DNA from: Sphingopyxis sp. LC81
GTDB taxonomy: Bacteria > Pseudomonadota > Alphaproteobacteria > Sphingomonadales > Sphingomonadaceae
Direction of reading: 5' to 3'
Length of the DNA stretch: 64,000 nucleotides
Assembly: GCF_000756375.1 (NCBI RefSeq)
Contig: NZ_JNFD01000009.1
Span: forward strand, 113,722 to 177,721
Within the stretch, counting starts at the first letter, position 1. Each line of letters opens with the position of its first letter. This document shows, one piece after another, positions 27,917-37,916 of the stretch. The notes beneath the pieces are model-generated. The model was given only the letters and a program-made list of their open reading frames with translations, did not search any database and was not told the DNA's origin. The position numbers and the translations under genes are program-made.

Positions 27917-28510
27917 CTATGCGAAAGCCTTCGTCTTCCTCAGCAACTGATACGCCTGGACTACCTCACCCAGTCTCGCTTCGAAACTGCGATCGCCGCC
28001 ATTCCGGTCGGGATGATATTTGCGGACAAGCTCGCTGTAGCGCCGCCGCAGCGCCGCGCGGTCGGCGTCGGCAGGCAGCGCGAGCAACTGCATCGCGGCA
28101 TGCTCCTCGCGCGACAGGCCGGGATTCTTCGCCTCGCGCCGCGCCTCGTCCATCCGCTGGCGAAAGCGCGCACCCAGCGCGTCGATCGGGTCCCTGAAAT
28201 CGGCCCAGCGCGGCGGCAGGTCGGCGCTGCCCGCGGGGCGAAAGGTGCGGCTTTCGGTTTCCCAGCCGGCGGTCGGCGACTGCGCCTCCATGATCTGGTC
28301 GGCGGTCATGCCGTCGAAGAAATTATAGCCCGCGTTGAATTCGCGCACATGGTCGAGGCACAGCCAGCGATATTGCGGCGGGCCGTCGGGCGAGCGCGTC
28401 CACGCCATCGGCGCGCGAAACTCGCCGGGTTCGCGGCATCCGGGCGCGGCGCAGGCCTCTTCGCGCGGGACGCGGCCATGAAAACGGGACGGGCGTGCAG
28501 AAGAAGGCAC
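27917..28510 (-). CDS. C-terminal J-domain protein
   Basis: About 197 residues starting with GTG at 28510. A zinc-like CAAPGCREPGEFRAP segment and a conserved YRWLCLDHVREFNAGYNFF stretch precede a C-terminal J-domain with the HPD tripeptide in VRKYHPDRNGGD. Such proteins stimulate Hsp70 ATPase; the N-terminal part is a distinct alphaproteobacterial family. A 1221-bp open frame extends upstream, but its first half is antisense to bolA and cupin genes, so the shorter start is preferred; the ribosome-binding site is weak. It is divergent from bolA. Confidence 0.8.
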   Translation of the reverse strand: MPSSARPSRFHGRVPREEACAAPGCREPGEFRAPMAWTRSPDGPPQYRWLCLDHVREFNAGYNFFDGMTADQIMEAQSPTAGWETESRTFRPAGSADLPPRWADFRDPIDALGARFRQRMDEARREAKNPGLSREEHAAMQLLALPADADRAALRRRYSELVRKYHPDRNGGDRSFEARLGEVVQAYQLLRKTKAFA

Positions 28511-28574
28511 AACAGACTTTCGATGGGTGTTGGAGGTCTTATAATTTGGCGACGAAGCGCTTATGGTCAACCCC

Positions 28575-28853
28575 ATGAGCAGCAAAGGCCCCGTACAGCA
28601 AGAGATGGAAAGCCTGCTCAGCGCAGCCTTTCCCGACGCCAATTTCATCCTGAGCAACGACAGTGCCAGCCACCACGGCCATATGGGCGACGACGGCAGC
28701 GGCGAGTCGCATTTCAGCCTGACCATCGAATGGGCGGGCTTTGCCGGGCAGAATCGCGTCGCGCGCCAGCGCGCGGTGAACAAGGCGCTCGGCGACCTGC
28801 CGGGACAGCGCGTCCACGCGCTCGCGATCAAGGCGACCGCGCCGGGAGAATGA
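28575..28853 (+). CDS. bolA: BolA-family protein
   Basis: 92 residues, KH-like fold. The BolA helix-turn motif has ILSNDSASHHGHMG, with the His residues that coordinate a shared Fe-S cluster with monothiol glutaredoxins, and ESHFSLTIEWAGFAGQNRVARQRAV. An ATG at 28563 gives four more residues and is equally possible. BolA proteins help deliver or sense Fe-S clusters and regulate cell shape. The stop codon TGA overlaps the next gene's ATG region. Confidence 0.88.
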   Translation: MSSKGPVQQEMESLLSAAFPDANFILSNDSASHHGHMGDDGSGESHFSLTIEWAGFAGQNRVARQRAVNKALGDLPGQRVHALAIKATAPGE

Positions 28854-28855
28854 CG

Positions 28856-29223
28856 ATGCCGGACAAGGTGAACCTCGCCGACGCCTTTGCGAAAATTCCC
28901 GACGCGTGGAACCCGCGCGTCGCGGGCGACATCAATGATTTTCAGGTCAAGCTGGTCAAGCTCGACGGCAAGTTCGACTGGCATCATCATGACCAGGAGG
29001 ACGAACTCTTCCTCGTCGTCGCCGGCCGGATGAAGATGGCGTTTCGCGACCGCGACGTGATCGTCGAGCCCGGCGAGTTCATCATCGTTCCGCACGGCGT
29101 CGAACATTGTCCCGAGGCGCTGGACGGCGAATGCCATGTCGTCCTGCTCGAACCCGGTACGACGCGCAACACCGGCAATGTCGAAACCGAAAAGACGCGC
29201 AAAACATTGGAAAGGCTCGATTG

Positions 29224-29224
<1 letters not shown>
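28856..29224 (+). CDS. Small cupin protein
   Basis: 122 residues; a single cupin barrel with metal-binding motif DWHHHDQEDELFLVVAGRMK and second block FIIVPHGVEHCPEALDGE. ATG 28856 has GGGAGA six bases before it; ATG 28850, overlapping the bolA stop, has no spacing for it. This group is often annotated as cupin 2 or 3-hydroxyanthranilate-type protein. It overlaps the pirin gene by TGATG, so bolA, cupin and pirin form one operon. Confidence 0.85.
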
Positions 29225-30108
<884 letters not shown>

Positions 30109-30160
30109 AGGTCAGGTATCGGTCGGTAGCGGCCATTTTGTTCCGTGATAGGAGCCGGCC

Positions 30161-30538
30161 ATGAGAGCCATTCGCGCTGCCTTGTTGATGGCCCTATGCG
30201 CAACATCGAGCGCAGCGACCGCCAGTCAGCAGGTCGTTTCTGTCCGTTGCGGTATGAGCGGAGCTCTAGGCTGCGCACCAGATGGCGCGTGCATAGCTGA
30301 CAGCGTTTCCAGCAAATTTGTCATAAGCTTCAATTTCTCGAAGAAGCGCTACTCGTCTTCGTGGGGAACGGGCAGGATCACCCAATTGTGGGACGCGCCC
30401 GATGGCTCGCACAATGTTTGGGTATCGTCTCCTCCTGCGAAAGCGGAGATGTCCTTTTCGCCGGACTGGCGTACTGCCAGTGTAAAGGGCTCTAATGGCT
30501 CGGCGACTTTATACGCTTGCGAAGTGGCTTATCGGTAG
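30161..30538 (+). CDS. Small exported protein, unrecognised
   Basis: 125 residues with a signal peptide (MRAIRAALLMALCATSSAAT, cut near residue 22). The mature part has Cys residues in SVRCGMSGALGCAPDGACIAD and near the C-terminus (YACEVAY), which could form disulphides. Base composition is less GC-rich than the neighbours and the gene is alone between the pirin and epoxide-hydrolase-like genes, suggesting a recently acquired or rapidly evolving gene. No family was recognised. Confidence 0.55.
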   Translation: MRAIRAALLMALCATSSAATASQQVVSVRCGMSGALGCAPDGACIADSVSSKFVISFNFSKKRYSSSWGTGRITQLWDAPDGSHNVWVSSPPAKAEMSFSPDWRTASVKGSNGSATLYACEVAYR

Positions 30539-30618
30539 CAGCGCCGTTGATGACCGCTTGCCACCAGCCCCGATCCGCGCCAGATTGGTTTTGAAACGAA
30601 ACTAAAGGAGCGGTGTCG

Positions 30619-31542
30619 ATGATCGGCGATTTCGAACAACAGCGCGTGAAACTTTCGACGGGAGTCGAGCTCGACGTCGTCGACATCGGGCCGCGCGACG
30701 CGCCGGTCCTCATCTTCCTCCACGGCTTTCCCGAATCGCACCGCACCTGGCGCTATCAGCTGCCGCATTTCGCGGGCCGCTTTCGCTGCATCGCACCCGA
30801 CCAGCGCGGCTATCGCGGCTCGTCGAAACCGCAGGACGCCGAATCCTATACCCCCGACAAGCTGATCGCCGACATTTTCGCGCTCGCCGATGCGCTCGGC
30901 GTCGGTGAATTCACGATCGTCGGTCACGATTGGGGCGGGGCGATCGCCTGGGGCGTCGCGCTCGGCGGCCAGCCGGGCGGGCTCCATCCGGCTTGGGCGG
31001 GGCGGGTCACGCGTGCGGTGATCGCCAACGCACCGCATCCCGCTATTTTTCAGCGTCTGCTCGCGGTCAACGAAGATCAGCGCGCGGCGAGCCAATATAT
31101 CCGCACCTTCCGCGACCCCGCGAGCGACGCGATCATCGAGGAACATGGCATCGCGGGTATCCTTGCCCATGCTTTTGCCGGGCGCGTGCCGAGCGGCGGG
31201 TTGCAGCCCGCCGACGAGATCGGCCGGTTGCTGAAGGACTGGGAGGATCGCGACGCCTGCCGCGCGATGATCAACTGGTATCGTGGCTCGACGATCAACG
31301 TGCCCGCGATGGACGAACCTTATGCCGAGCCGCCCGCGATACCGTTCCCGAAACTCAATATTCCAACATTGGTGATCTGGGCGCTCGACGATGTCGCGTT
31401 GCCGCCATGTAATCTCGACGGGATGGAGGAACTCGTCCCCGATGTGACGATCGTTCAGGTACCCGACTGCGGGCATTTCGTGCCGTGGGAGGCACCCGAT
31501 GCGGTCAATCGCGCGATGGATGAATTCCTCGCCCCAAAATAA
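30619..31542 (+). CDS. Alpha/beta hydrolase, epoxide-hydrolase type
   Basis: 307 residues. The oxyanion-hole motif is FLHGFPESHRTW, and the nucleophile is Asp104 in VGHDWGGAIAWG, the hallmark of epoxide hydrolases and haloalkane dehalogenases rather than esterases. The C-terminal His is in VPDCGHFVPWEAPD. ATG 30619 is eight bases after AAGGAG; GTG 30613 is too close. The protein would hydrolyse an epoxide to a diol or dehalogenate; a residue set cannot separate these. The AraC gene follows 225 bp later on the same strand. Confidence 0.9.
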   Translation: MIGDFEQQRVKLSTGVELDVVDIGPRDAPVLIFLHGFPESHRTWRYQLPHFAGRFRCIAPDQRGYRGSSKPQDAESYTPDKLIADIFALADALGVGEFTIVGHDWGGAIAWGVALGGQPGGLHPAWAGRVTRAVIANAPHPAIFQRLLAVNEDQRAASQYIRTFRDPASDAIIEEHGIAGILAHAFAGRVPSGGLQPADEIGRLLKDWEDRDACRAMINWYRGSTINVPAMDEPYAEPPAIPFPKLNIPTLVIWALDDVALPPCNLDGMEELVPDVTIVQVPDCGHFVPWEAPDAVNRAMDEFLAPK

Positions 31543-31564
31543 TCAAGGCTATCGTTTCGTTCGG

Positions 31565-31600
31565 AAAAAAAGTGGCGGGCGGCGATTGCGCCGCCCGCCG
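31565..31600 (-). terminator. Minus-strand hairpin terminator with no minus-strand gene
   Basis: A 10-bp GC-rich stem GGCGGGCGGC/GCCGCCCGCC with a six-base loop, followed on the minus strand by TTTTTTT. It has the form of an intrinsic terminator for a transcript coming from the right, where no annotated minus-strand gene exists before the AraC gene. On the plus strand it has no T run. Confidence 0.55.
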
Positions 31601-31767
31601 TCGGGGGGGTCTGTTCATGCGTGTCTGGGGCACGCGTATTAGCCTGGCCCACGCCTCTTTTGTCTCGGCTGCGACTAGGGCCGAGGACTTTGGGTAGGGC
31701 GATTTAACCATATTATTGCGTAATATGGCAGGCTTTCACATTTTCCCATTCTTGCCATATTCATGCG

Positions 31768-32550
31768 ATGGAAGTGGGTGGACTCAGGGTCGCCTCGATC
31801 GTTGACCGGATCGATGGCCCGTCGAACTGGACGATCGAGCGCGATGTCCATGTGCTGATCCTGTATGAGGCGGGAAGCTATCATTGGCTCGAAACATGGC
31901 TGGACGATCAGCGGACGTCGCTAGGCGATCCGTTGCCCGGCGAAATGTGGTTGATACCCGCCGGTCAGACATATCGCGGCACGGCAAAGGGCGGCGCGGT
32001 TCGCATGATCGAGGTCGAGATTCCGGTAACGCTTCTGACCGTCGCCCCCGATACACGTGCGCTCGCGGCGCATCACGACCTTGCGCTGGCCGCGCTTGTC
32101 CGGGCCTTGCTCGCGAACGATGCCGCCGCCGCCGATCCGCTCGTCACGATCCTCGCCAAGACGCTTCAGTCCATGGCCGGGCGTCCCGAATCGCCCGCCA
32201 TCGCCCAGCGCATCAACGATCTGATGGCCTTCATCCAGACCCAGCTTGAAGTGTCGCTGACGGTCGAGGACATGGCGGCCGCGGCGGGGATGTCGGTCAA
32301 CAGCCTGATCGTCCATTTCGCGCGCGCGACTGGCCGCACCCCGGCACAATATGTGCTGCACCAGCGGCTGCGCCACGCCTGCTGGTTCCTGATGAACCGT
32401 CCGCTGTCGATCGCCGAGATCGCCTTCGCGACCGGCTTTTCGAGCCATGCGCATCTGTGCGCGATCTTTCGCCGCAAGATCGGCATGTCGCCGGGCGAAT
32501 GGCGGCGCCGGCACCGATCGGATATTCTGCCGGATGAAGGGGAGGAATAG
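31768..32550 (+). CDS. AraC-family transcriptional regulator
   Basis: 260 residues. The first 130 form a cupin-like sensor domain; the last 100 form two helix-turn-helix motifs (SLTVEDMAAAAGMSVNSLIVHF and PLSIAEIAFATGFSSHAHLCAIFRRK). The final Pro-Gly-Glu-Trp-Arg region (IGMSPGEWRRRHR) is the family's standard end. The likely target is one of the adjacent genes, such as the upstream hydrolase, but no operator is visible. It is followed two bases later by a small membrane protein gene. Confidence 0.92.
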   Translation: MEVGGLRVASIVDRIDGPSNWTIERDVHVLILYEAGSYHWLETWLDDQRTSLGDPLPGEMWLIPAGQTYRGTAKGGAVRMIEVEIPVTLLTVAPDTRALAAHHDLALAALVRALLANDAAAADPLVTILAKTLQSMAGRPESPAIAQRINDLMAFIQTQLEVSLTVEDMAAAAGMSVNSLIVHFARATGRTPAQYVLHQRLRHACWFLMNRPLSIAEIAFATGFSSHAHLCAIFRRKIGMSPGEWRRRHRSDILPDEGEE

Positions 32551-32552
32551 CG

Positions 32553-32798
32553 ATGTCGCACACGACCATCATGCTGCTGGCCGGGCTCGTCCTGCTGATC
32601 CTGCTGCGCCTGACGATCCGCGACGCGGCGTGGGCGACGCGGCTGTTCCTCATCCTGTGGTTGCTTGTCGCGATCGGCAATCTGCTCGTCGGCGTGCTCC
32701 ATGCCGGTTACGGCTGGGCCGAGGAGGCGGGGATCGCGCTGGTCGTCTTCGGCATGCCCGCGGCGCTGGCGCTATTAGTGCGCCGCTTCTGGCGTTAG
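32553..32798 (+). CDS. Small two-to-three-helix membrane protein
   Basis: 81 residues, almost wholly hydrophobic: segments LLAGLVLLILLRL, LFLILWLLVAIGNLLVGVL and GIALVVFGMPAALALLV. It starts two bases after the AraC stop, so it may be co-transcribed. Its end overlaps the convergent lipid-facing protein gene by 4 bp (TTAG). No family recognised. Confidence 0.6.
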   Translation: MSHTTIMLLAGLVLLILLRLTIRDAAWATRLFLILWLLVAIGNLLVGVLHAGYGWAEEAGIALVVFGMPAALALLVRRFWR

Positions 32799-33226
32799 TT
32801 ATCGGGCCGCAGCAAACAGCCGCTGGCCCCCGCATAGCGCGCGCTGCGCGAGGCGAGTAGCGGCACGCTTCCCGTTACCGTCCGGGTCGCCGGGTCTTCG
32901 CTCAGCGATACCATCTCCATGCCCGGCTCGAAATCGCTCTGGCAGCTTTCGAGGCTGCGTCCCTGCACATAGCGGCACGAACAGCCGACGCGCGCGGCAT
33001 AGGCCGAACCGAGCTCGGCCTGCGCCTTGAACGACGGGAATTTCCAGATCGCGAAGATCGCGAGCAGCACCGCAAGCCCGATCGCCCAGGGCAGGCAACC
33101 GCCCGAGCGGCTCGGTTTTTTCGCAGGATGCGGGGGATTAGCGGGCGGCGGCCCAGAGGCTGGTACAGGGGGCGGCGTCTCGCCCGTTGTCGGCCCGGTC
33201 GGATTGATGTTATTCACTTGATCCAT
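32795..33226 (-). CDS. Membrane-anchored Cys-containing protein
   Basis: 143 residues. Residues 10-38 are Pro/Gly/Thr-rich, then one transmembrane helix (about 45-62, PWAIGLAVLLAIFAIW). A C-terminal domain follows, probably extracytoplasmic, with Cys82, Cys84, Cys95 and Cys137 (GCSCRY, LESCQSDFEP and SGCLLR). The family was not recognised; the Cys pattern may indicate disulphides or metal binding. The ATG (33226-33224) overlaps the start codon of the divergent serine hydrolase gene in a CATG. Confidence 0.65.
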   Translation of the reverse strand: MDQVNNINPTGPTTGETPPPVPASGPPPANPPHPAKKPSRSGGCLPWAIGLAVLLAIFAIWKFPSFKAQAELGSAYAARVGCSCRYVQGRSLESCQSDFEPGMEMVSLSEDPATRTVTGSVPLLASRSARYAGASGCLLRPDN

Positions 33227-34382
33227 GATCACGAAAAAACGGCTGCTGGCAAGTGCCGCCCTCGGGGTGCTCGGCGTCTGGTCGCTGGCGCAGGCGGCGG
33301 GGCAGGGCAATTTGGCACCCGCATCGCCCGCGCCGAAATTCGGCGCGTCGCTCGATGGCGTCGCGGCGGTCGAGACGCCGCAGCCGCTGCCCGCACTCCC
33401 CGCCGCGATCCGCGCGCGCGCCGACGCGCTGTTCGCCGATGTCGACGATGTCGGGCAGACGCGCGCGCTGCTCGTGCTGCGCGACGGCGAGCCGATCTAT
33501 GAACGCTATGCCGCGGGCTTCGGCCCCGAATCGAAGCTGATCAGCTGGTCGATGGCGAAAAGCATCACCGCGGTGCTCACCGGTTTCCTCGTCGCCGACG
33601 GGCAATTGTCGCTCGACGGGCCGGCGCCGGTGGAGGCGTGGCAGCGCAGCGGCGATCCGCGCGGCGCGATCACGCTGCGGAGCCTGCTCCACATGTCCTC
33701 GGGGCTCGAGCATGTCGAAAATGGCGATCCGGTGTGGCAGGGCGATACGGTCGCGATGCTGTTCGGCGGCGGGGCGGGCGACATGGCGGGCTTCGCCGAG
33801 GCGAAGCCCGCGGCGGCGCAGCCCGATGAGGTGTTCAACTACAGCTCGGCGACCAGCGTCATCCTGTCGGACATCCTCGCCGACACGCTGACCCCGTCGC
33901 AAAACCCCGACGCACGGCGCGATGCGATGCGCGATTTCATCGGCGGGCGGCTGGTCGAGCCGCTCGGCATGACCAGCCTGACCCCCGAATATGATGCGAA
34001 GGGCACGATGATCGGCGGATCGATCATGCACGCGACCGCGCGCGACTATGCGAAGTTCGGCGAATTCCTGCGCAACCATGGCGTCGTCAACGGCCAGCGG
34101 CTGCTGCCCGAAACCTGGATGCGTTTCATGCTGACCCCCTCGGCGAATGACGCGGGTTATGGCGGGCATATCTGGCTCAACCGCCGGCGCCCCGCTGGCG
34201 TCACCCCGGCGCTATGGCCCGACCGCGGCCCGAACGACCTGTTCGCCTGCATCGGTCATCAGGGGCAATATATCATCGTCTCGCCGTCGCAGCGGCTGAC
34301 CATTGTCCGGCTCGGCGTCACCAGCGACGATCAGTTTCCCGAACTGCGCCGGCATCTCGCCGACCTGACCGCAGCGTTATAG
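33225..34382 (+). CDS. Serine hydrolase of the beta-lactamase / 6-aminohexanoate-dimer hydrolase type
   Basis: 385 residues. The signal-like N-terminus (MITKKRLLASAALGVLGVWSLA) suggests export. The SxxK catalytic pair is Ser109-Met-Ala-Lys112 (ISWSMAKSITAV). A Tyr-Ser-Ser motif (FNYSSATS) and HQGQYIIV follow. It belongs to penicillin-binding-protein-like hydrolases, including NylB and esterases; substrate unknown. The start codon overlaps that of the divergent gene, leaving no separate promoter region. Its 3' end overlaps phzF-like by 6 bp. Confidence 0.88.
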   Translation: MITKKRLLASAALGVLGVWSLAQAAGQGNLAPASPAPKFGASLDGVAAVETPQPLPALPAAIRARADALFADVDDVGQTRALLVLRDGEPIYERYAAGFGPESKLISWSMAKSITAVLTGFLVADGQLSLDGPAPVEAWQRSGDPRGAITLRSLLHMSSGLEHVENGDPVWQGDTVAMLFGGGAGDMAGFAEAKPAAAQPDEVFNYSSATSVILSDILADTLTPSQNPDARRDAMRDFIGGRLVEPLGMTSLTPEYDAKGTMIGGSIMHATARDYAKFGEFLRNHGVVNGQRLLPETWMRFMLTPSANDAGYGGHIWLNRRRPAGVTPALWPDRGPNDLFACIGHQGQYIIVSPSQRLTIVRLGVTSDDQFPELRRHLADLTAAL

Positions 34383-35198
34383 CAGGAAATCCCCGACCAG
34401 CGTCGTGACGCAGGTGCCGGTCAGTTCGACCATGTCGCCGTCGAGGCGGCAGCCGACATGTCCCCCCCGCGCGCTCGCCTGATAGGCCGCGAAGCTGTCG
34501 CGCCCCAGCCGCACCGTCCAATAGGGGGTCAGCACGCTGTGCGCCGATCCGGTCACCGGATCCTCGTCGATCCCGGCTCCGGGCGCGAAGGCGCGGCTGA
34601 CGACGTCGGCGCCCGACGGATCGCCGGCGCCCGGCGCGGTCGCGATGTAAAGGATGTCGCCGCCTTCTTTCAGTGCGCGCAGGTCGGGCGTCAGCGCGCG
34701 GACGCTCGCCGCGTCGCGGTAGGCGATCAGCGCATAGCCGCCGTCGTGCCACATCGTCTCGACCGGATCGCCGCCGAGCGCGCGGACGATGTCGGGCATC
34801 GCCTTCGGTGCGGGGGTATAAGCGGGCAGCGCCATCTTATAGCCGTCGTCCTCGCCGTTTCGCGCGACGCGCAGAATGCCGGCCTTGCGCGTGCGGAACG
34901 TCATGTCGCTCCGCCACTGCGCCGCGGTCAGCAGGACATGCCCGCTCGCCAGCGTCGCGTGGCCGCACAAAGCCACCTCCACCCCCGGGGTGAACCAGCG
35001 CAGCTCATAATCGGCTTCGTCGCTTTCGTCGGGCACCAGAAAGGCGGTTTCGGCGAGGTTGTTCTCGGCCGCGATCGCCTGCAGCGTCGCGTCGTCGAGC
35101 CATTCCTCGAGCGGCATCACCGCGGCGGGATTGCCCGTAAAGGGGCGGTCGGCAAAGGCATCGACCTGGGTGATCGGCAGGCGGCGGGGTGCGCTCAT
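34377..35198 (-). CDS. PhzF-family isomerase/epimerase
   Basis: 273 residues; the family contains phenazine-precursor isomerase PhzF and diaminopimelate-epimerase-fold proteins. N-terminus [19 protein letters not shown] carries the family signature; a conserved Glu lies in [10 protein letters not shown]; the second-lobe motif is [15 protein letters not shown]. There are no other phenazine genes, so it likely isomerises another compound. It overlaps pdxH by ATGA, an arrangement suggesting a co-expressed pair. Confidence 0.9.
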   Translation of the reverse strand: MSAPRRLPITQVDAFADRPFTGNPAAVMPLEEWLDDATLQAIAAENNLAETAFLVPDESDEADYELRWFTPGVEVALCGHATLASGHVLLTAAQWRSDMTFRTRKAGILRVARNGEDDGYKMALPAYTPAPKAMPDIVRALGGDPVETMWHDGGYALIAYRDAASVRALTPDLRALKEGGDILYIATAPGAGDPSGADVVSRAFAPGAGIDEDPVTGSAHSVLTPYWTVRLGRDSFAAYQASARGGHVGCRLDGDMVELTGTCVTTLVGDFLL

Positions 35199-35773
35199 GG
35201 ATAAAGCAATCCTGTGGACCAGCCGGTGCCGGTGCGGGTGAAGGCGGTGCGCTCGTGGAGGCGGTGGGCGCGATCCTGCCAGAACTCGATCGCCGAAGGA
35301 TTAACGCGCCAGCCCGACCAGCGCGGCGGGCGCGGCACGTCCTGCCCCTCGAACCGCGCCTGCATCTCTTCGAAGCGCGCCTCGAACGTCTCGCGGCTGT
35401 CGAGCGGCCGCGACTGGTCGCTCGCCCAGGCGCCAAGCTGGCTGTCGCGGCTGCGCGTCGCGAAATAGGCGTCGGCGACGCTGTCGTCGACGGGCGTCAC
35501 CGCGCCTTCGATGCGAATCTGCCGGCGCAGCGATTTCCAGTGAAAAAGCAGCGCGACATGCGGGTTCGCCGCCAGCTCGCTGCCCTTGCGGCTGTCGAGA
35601 TTGGTATAAAAAACAAAGCCGTCCGGCCCATGCCCCTTGAGCAAGACCATGCGCAGCGACGGACGCCCGTCGGGCGTCGTCGTCGCGAGCGCCATGGCGT
35701 TGGCGTCATTGGGTTCGCTGGCGCGCGCTTCGGTGAACCAGCTGTCGAACAGGGCAAAGGGATCGTCGCTCAT
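35195..35773 (-). CDS. pdxH: Pyridoxamine 5'-phosphate oxidase
   Basis: FMN-dependent enzyme making pyridoxal phosphate from PNP or PMP. 192 residues with ATG at 35773; ATG 35785 in frame adds four residues and neither has a clear ribosome-binding site. Motifs: [21 protein letters not shown] (FMN binding), [19 protein letters not shown], and the C-terminal [20 protein letters not shown], the family's PLP-binding region. It is translationally coupled to the PhzF-like gene, and divergent from a J-domain chaperone gene. Confidence 0.95.
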   Translation of the reverse strand: MSDDPFALFDSWFTEARASEPNDANAMALATTTPDGRPSLRMVLLKGHGPDGFVFYTNLDSRKGSELAANPHVALLFHWKSLRRQIRIEGAVTPVDDSVADAYFATRSRDSQLGAWASDQSRPLDSRETFEARFEEMQARFEGQDVPRPPRWSGWRVNPSAIEFWQDRAHRLHERTAFTRTGTGWSTGLLYP

Positions 35774-35906
35774 CCGCGCGGTCATAATGCGCCGCGCGGG
35801 CAGGGTCGAGCGCGATATGGCGGGAACTTGACCTTCGGCGGGACATTACCACATCGACGCGCAATCGGGCTTCACGCCCAGTCACTTATCGGGCTACAGG
35901 AGCAAA

Positions 35907-36842
35907 ATGGCCGATCCCTATTCCACCCTGGGCGTTGCGAAGAGTGCAAGCGAAGCGGAAATCAAGTCCGCGTACCGCAAGCTCGCCAAGGAATTGCACC
36001 CCGACAAGAACAAGGACAACCCGAAGGCGTCGGAGAAATTCTCCGACGTCACCAAGGCGTATGACATCTTGTCCGACAAGACCAAGCGCGCGCAATTCGA
36101 CCGCGGCGAGATCGACGGCGAGGGCAATCCCGCGATGCCCTTCGGCTATGGCGGCGGTGGTGGTTTTCGCGGCGATCAGCGCACCGGCCCCGGCGGTTTC
36201 AGCGGCTTCGGCAACGAGAGTTCCGATTTCGGCGATATTTTCGAAGGCCTGTTCGGTCGCGGCGGTGGCGGTTCGGGTGGCGGGCCGTTCGGCGGCTTCG
36301 GCGGGCGCAGCGCGCCGCCGCAAAAGGGCGCCAACGTCGCCTATCGCCTGTCGGTCAGCTTCATCGACGCCGCGACGCAGGCGCCGCAGCGCATCGCGCT
36401 CGCCGACGGCGCGACGATCGATCTGAAACTGCCCGCCGGCGTCGAAACCGGCACGCAGATGCGGCTTGCCGGCAAGGGGCAGGCGGGACCGGGCGGCACC
36501 GGCGACGGCATCGTGACGATCACGGTCAAGGACCATCCCTTTTACGAACGCGAGGGTGCGAACATCCGCCTCGACCTGCCGGTGACGCTGAACGAGGCGG
36601 TCAAGGGCGCGAAGATCAAGGTGCCGACGGTCGACGGCCCGGTGATGCTGTCGATTCCCGCGGGCTCGTCGTCGGGCAAGGTGATGCGTCTCAAGGGCAA
36701 GGGGTTCAGCCAGAAGAGCGGCGGCCGCGGCGACCAGCTCGTGCGGTTGATGGTCGATCTGCCCGCCGACGACGAGGCGCTGATCAAGCTGCTCACCGAA
36801 TGGACCGATCCGCGCGACGTGCGGGCGGAGCTCGGCGTGTGA
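35907..36842 (+). CDS. DnaJ-like chaperone without zinc finger (CbpA type)
   Basis: 311 residues. N-terminal J-domain with the HPD motif in KELHPDKNKDN, a Gly/Phe-rich linker (about residues 74-135), then two C-terminal substrate-binding beta domains (LKLPAGVETGTQMRL and VPTVDGPVMLSIPAGSSSGKVMRLKGKG). There is no CxxCxGxG zinc-finger region, so it is a class B J-protein. AGGAG lies six bases upstream of ATG. It is followed by a YihY gene 3 bp away, suggesting co-transcription. A TTGACC at 35828-35833 is a possible promoter -35. Confidence 0.93.
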   Translation: MADPYSTLGVAKSASEAEIKSAYRKLAKELHPDKNKDNPKASEKFSDVTKAYDILSDKTKRAQFDRGEIDGEGNPAMPFGYGGGGGFRGDQRTGPGGFSGFGNESSDFGDIFEGLFGRGGGGSGGGPFGGFGGRSAPPQKGANVAYRLSVSFIDAATQAPQRIALADGATIDLKLPAGVETGTQMRLAGKGQAGPGGTGDGIVTITVKDHPFYEREGANIRLDLPVTLNEAVKGAKIKVPTVDGPVMLSIPAGSSSGKVMRLKGKGFSQKSGGRGDQLVRLMVDLPADDEALIKLLTEWTDPRDVRAELGV

Positions 36843-36845
36843 TGC

Positions 36846-37916
36846 GTGGCTGACGCCAGCGAGAAAAAGATCGTCGCCGCGCTCGAGCGCGAGGTAGCCG
36901 ACGAGGTCGGCAAGGAATTTCTGGCCGAGGGCCATTCGCCGCATTCGCCCGAGGCGCGCGCCGAACGCGCCAAGCGCATCAAGCTGCGCGCGCGGGCGCA
37001 AGGTGTTCTCGACCGCGGCCGCGAGCAGCTCGGACCGGGCACGCGCGCCTATCGCATCGCGCGCCGAGTCGTCGTGGGCACCTATACCGACGGCTTCATC
37101 CATGCGGGCAATCTCGCTTATCTCGCGCTGATCGCGCTTTTCCCCTTCTTCATCCTGCTCGCCGCCGCGCTCTCGATCTTCGGCGGCAGCGTCGGCGGCG
37201 AACGGGCGATCGAGGCGGTGTTCTCGACGATGCCGCCGACGGTCGCCAAGGCGCTGTCGGGCCCGATCCGCGAAGTGATGACCGCGCGTACCGGCATCTT
37301 TCTGTGGCTCGGCGCGCTCGTCGCGCTGTGGACCGTCGGCAGCCTGATCGAGACGGTGCGCGACATCCTGCGCCGTGCCTATGGCACGCATTTTTCCAAG
37401 GGCTTCTTCCACTATCGCCTGCTGTCGATCGGCATCATCACCGGCGCGGTCGTGCTGATGCTGCTGTCGTTCAGCATGCAGGTGCTGATCGTGGGGATCG
37501 AACAGTTCGTGACGCGCGTGCTGCCCGAACAATATCAGTCGGTCGGTGTCGTCGCGATCTCGCGCGGCGTGTCGGGCTTCGGCCTGTTCCTTGCAATTTA
37601 CATGCTCTTTTATAGCCTTACGCCATCGAAATACCGGCGCAAACAATTCCCCAAATGGCCGGGCGCGCTGTTCACGACGCTCTGGTGGATCGGCGTCACC
37701 CTCGCGCTGCCGCCGCTGCTCGCCAGCCTGCTCAGCTATGACGCAACCTACGGCAGCCTCGCGGGTGTGATGGTCGCGCTCTTCTTCTTCTACCTCGTCG
37801 GATTGGGTATGGTGATGGGCGCCGAACTCAATGCCGCGTTGGTAGAGGTTGAGGATTTGGGCCACGACGCTATTGGGCGCGTCGACGATGTGATTATTGA
37901 AGCCGAAAGGCCCTAA
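36846..37916 (+). CDS. YihY/BrkB-family integral membrane protein
   Basis: 356 residues starting with GTG three bases after the chaperone stop. The N-terminal about 60 residues are charged. Membrane segments include LAYLALIALFPFFILLAAAL, TGIFLWLGALVALWTVGSL, ITGAVVLMLLSFSMQVL and VMVALFFFYLVGLGMVMGAEL. The conserved YihY sequence LYSLTPSK-like region appears as FYSLTPSKYRRK. Previously called ribonuclease BN, the family is now seen as a transporter-like protein of unknown role. Its last four codons and stop lie inside the left arm of the following inverted-repeat element. Confidence 0.88.
   Translation: MADASEKKIVAALEREVADEVGKEFLAEGHSPHSPEARAERAKRIKLRARAQGVLDRGREQLGPGTRAYRIARRVVVGTYTDGFIHAGNLAYLALIALFPFFILLAAALSIFGGSVGGERAIEAVFSTMPPTVAKALSGPIREVMTARTGIFLWLGALVALWTVGSLIETVRDILRRAYGTHFSKGFFHYRLLSIGIITGAVVLMLLSFSMQVLIVGIEQFVTRVLPEQYQSVGVVAISRGVSGFGLFLAIYMLFYSLTPSKYRRKQFPKWPGALFTTLWWIGVTLALPPLLASLLSYDATYGSLAGVMVALFFFYLVGLGMVMGAELNAALVEVEDLGHDAIGRVDDVIIEAERP

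Noticed and set aside
31505..31711. 68-codon minus-strand frame through the orphan terminator
   Set aside because: No homologous pattern and it crosses a terminator hairpin; kept only as a sign of possible antisense RNA.
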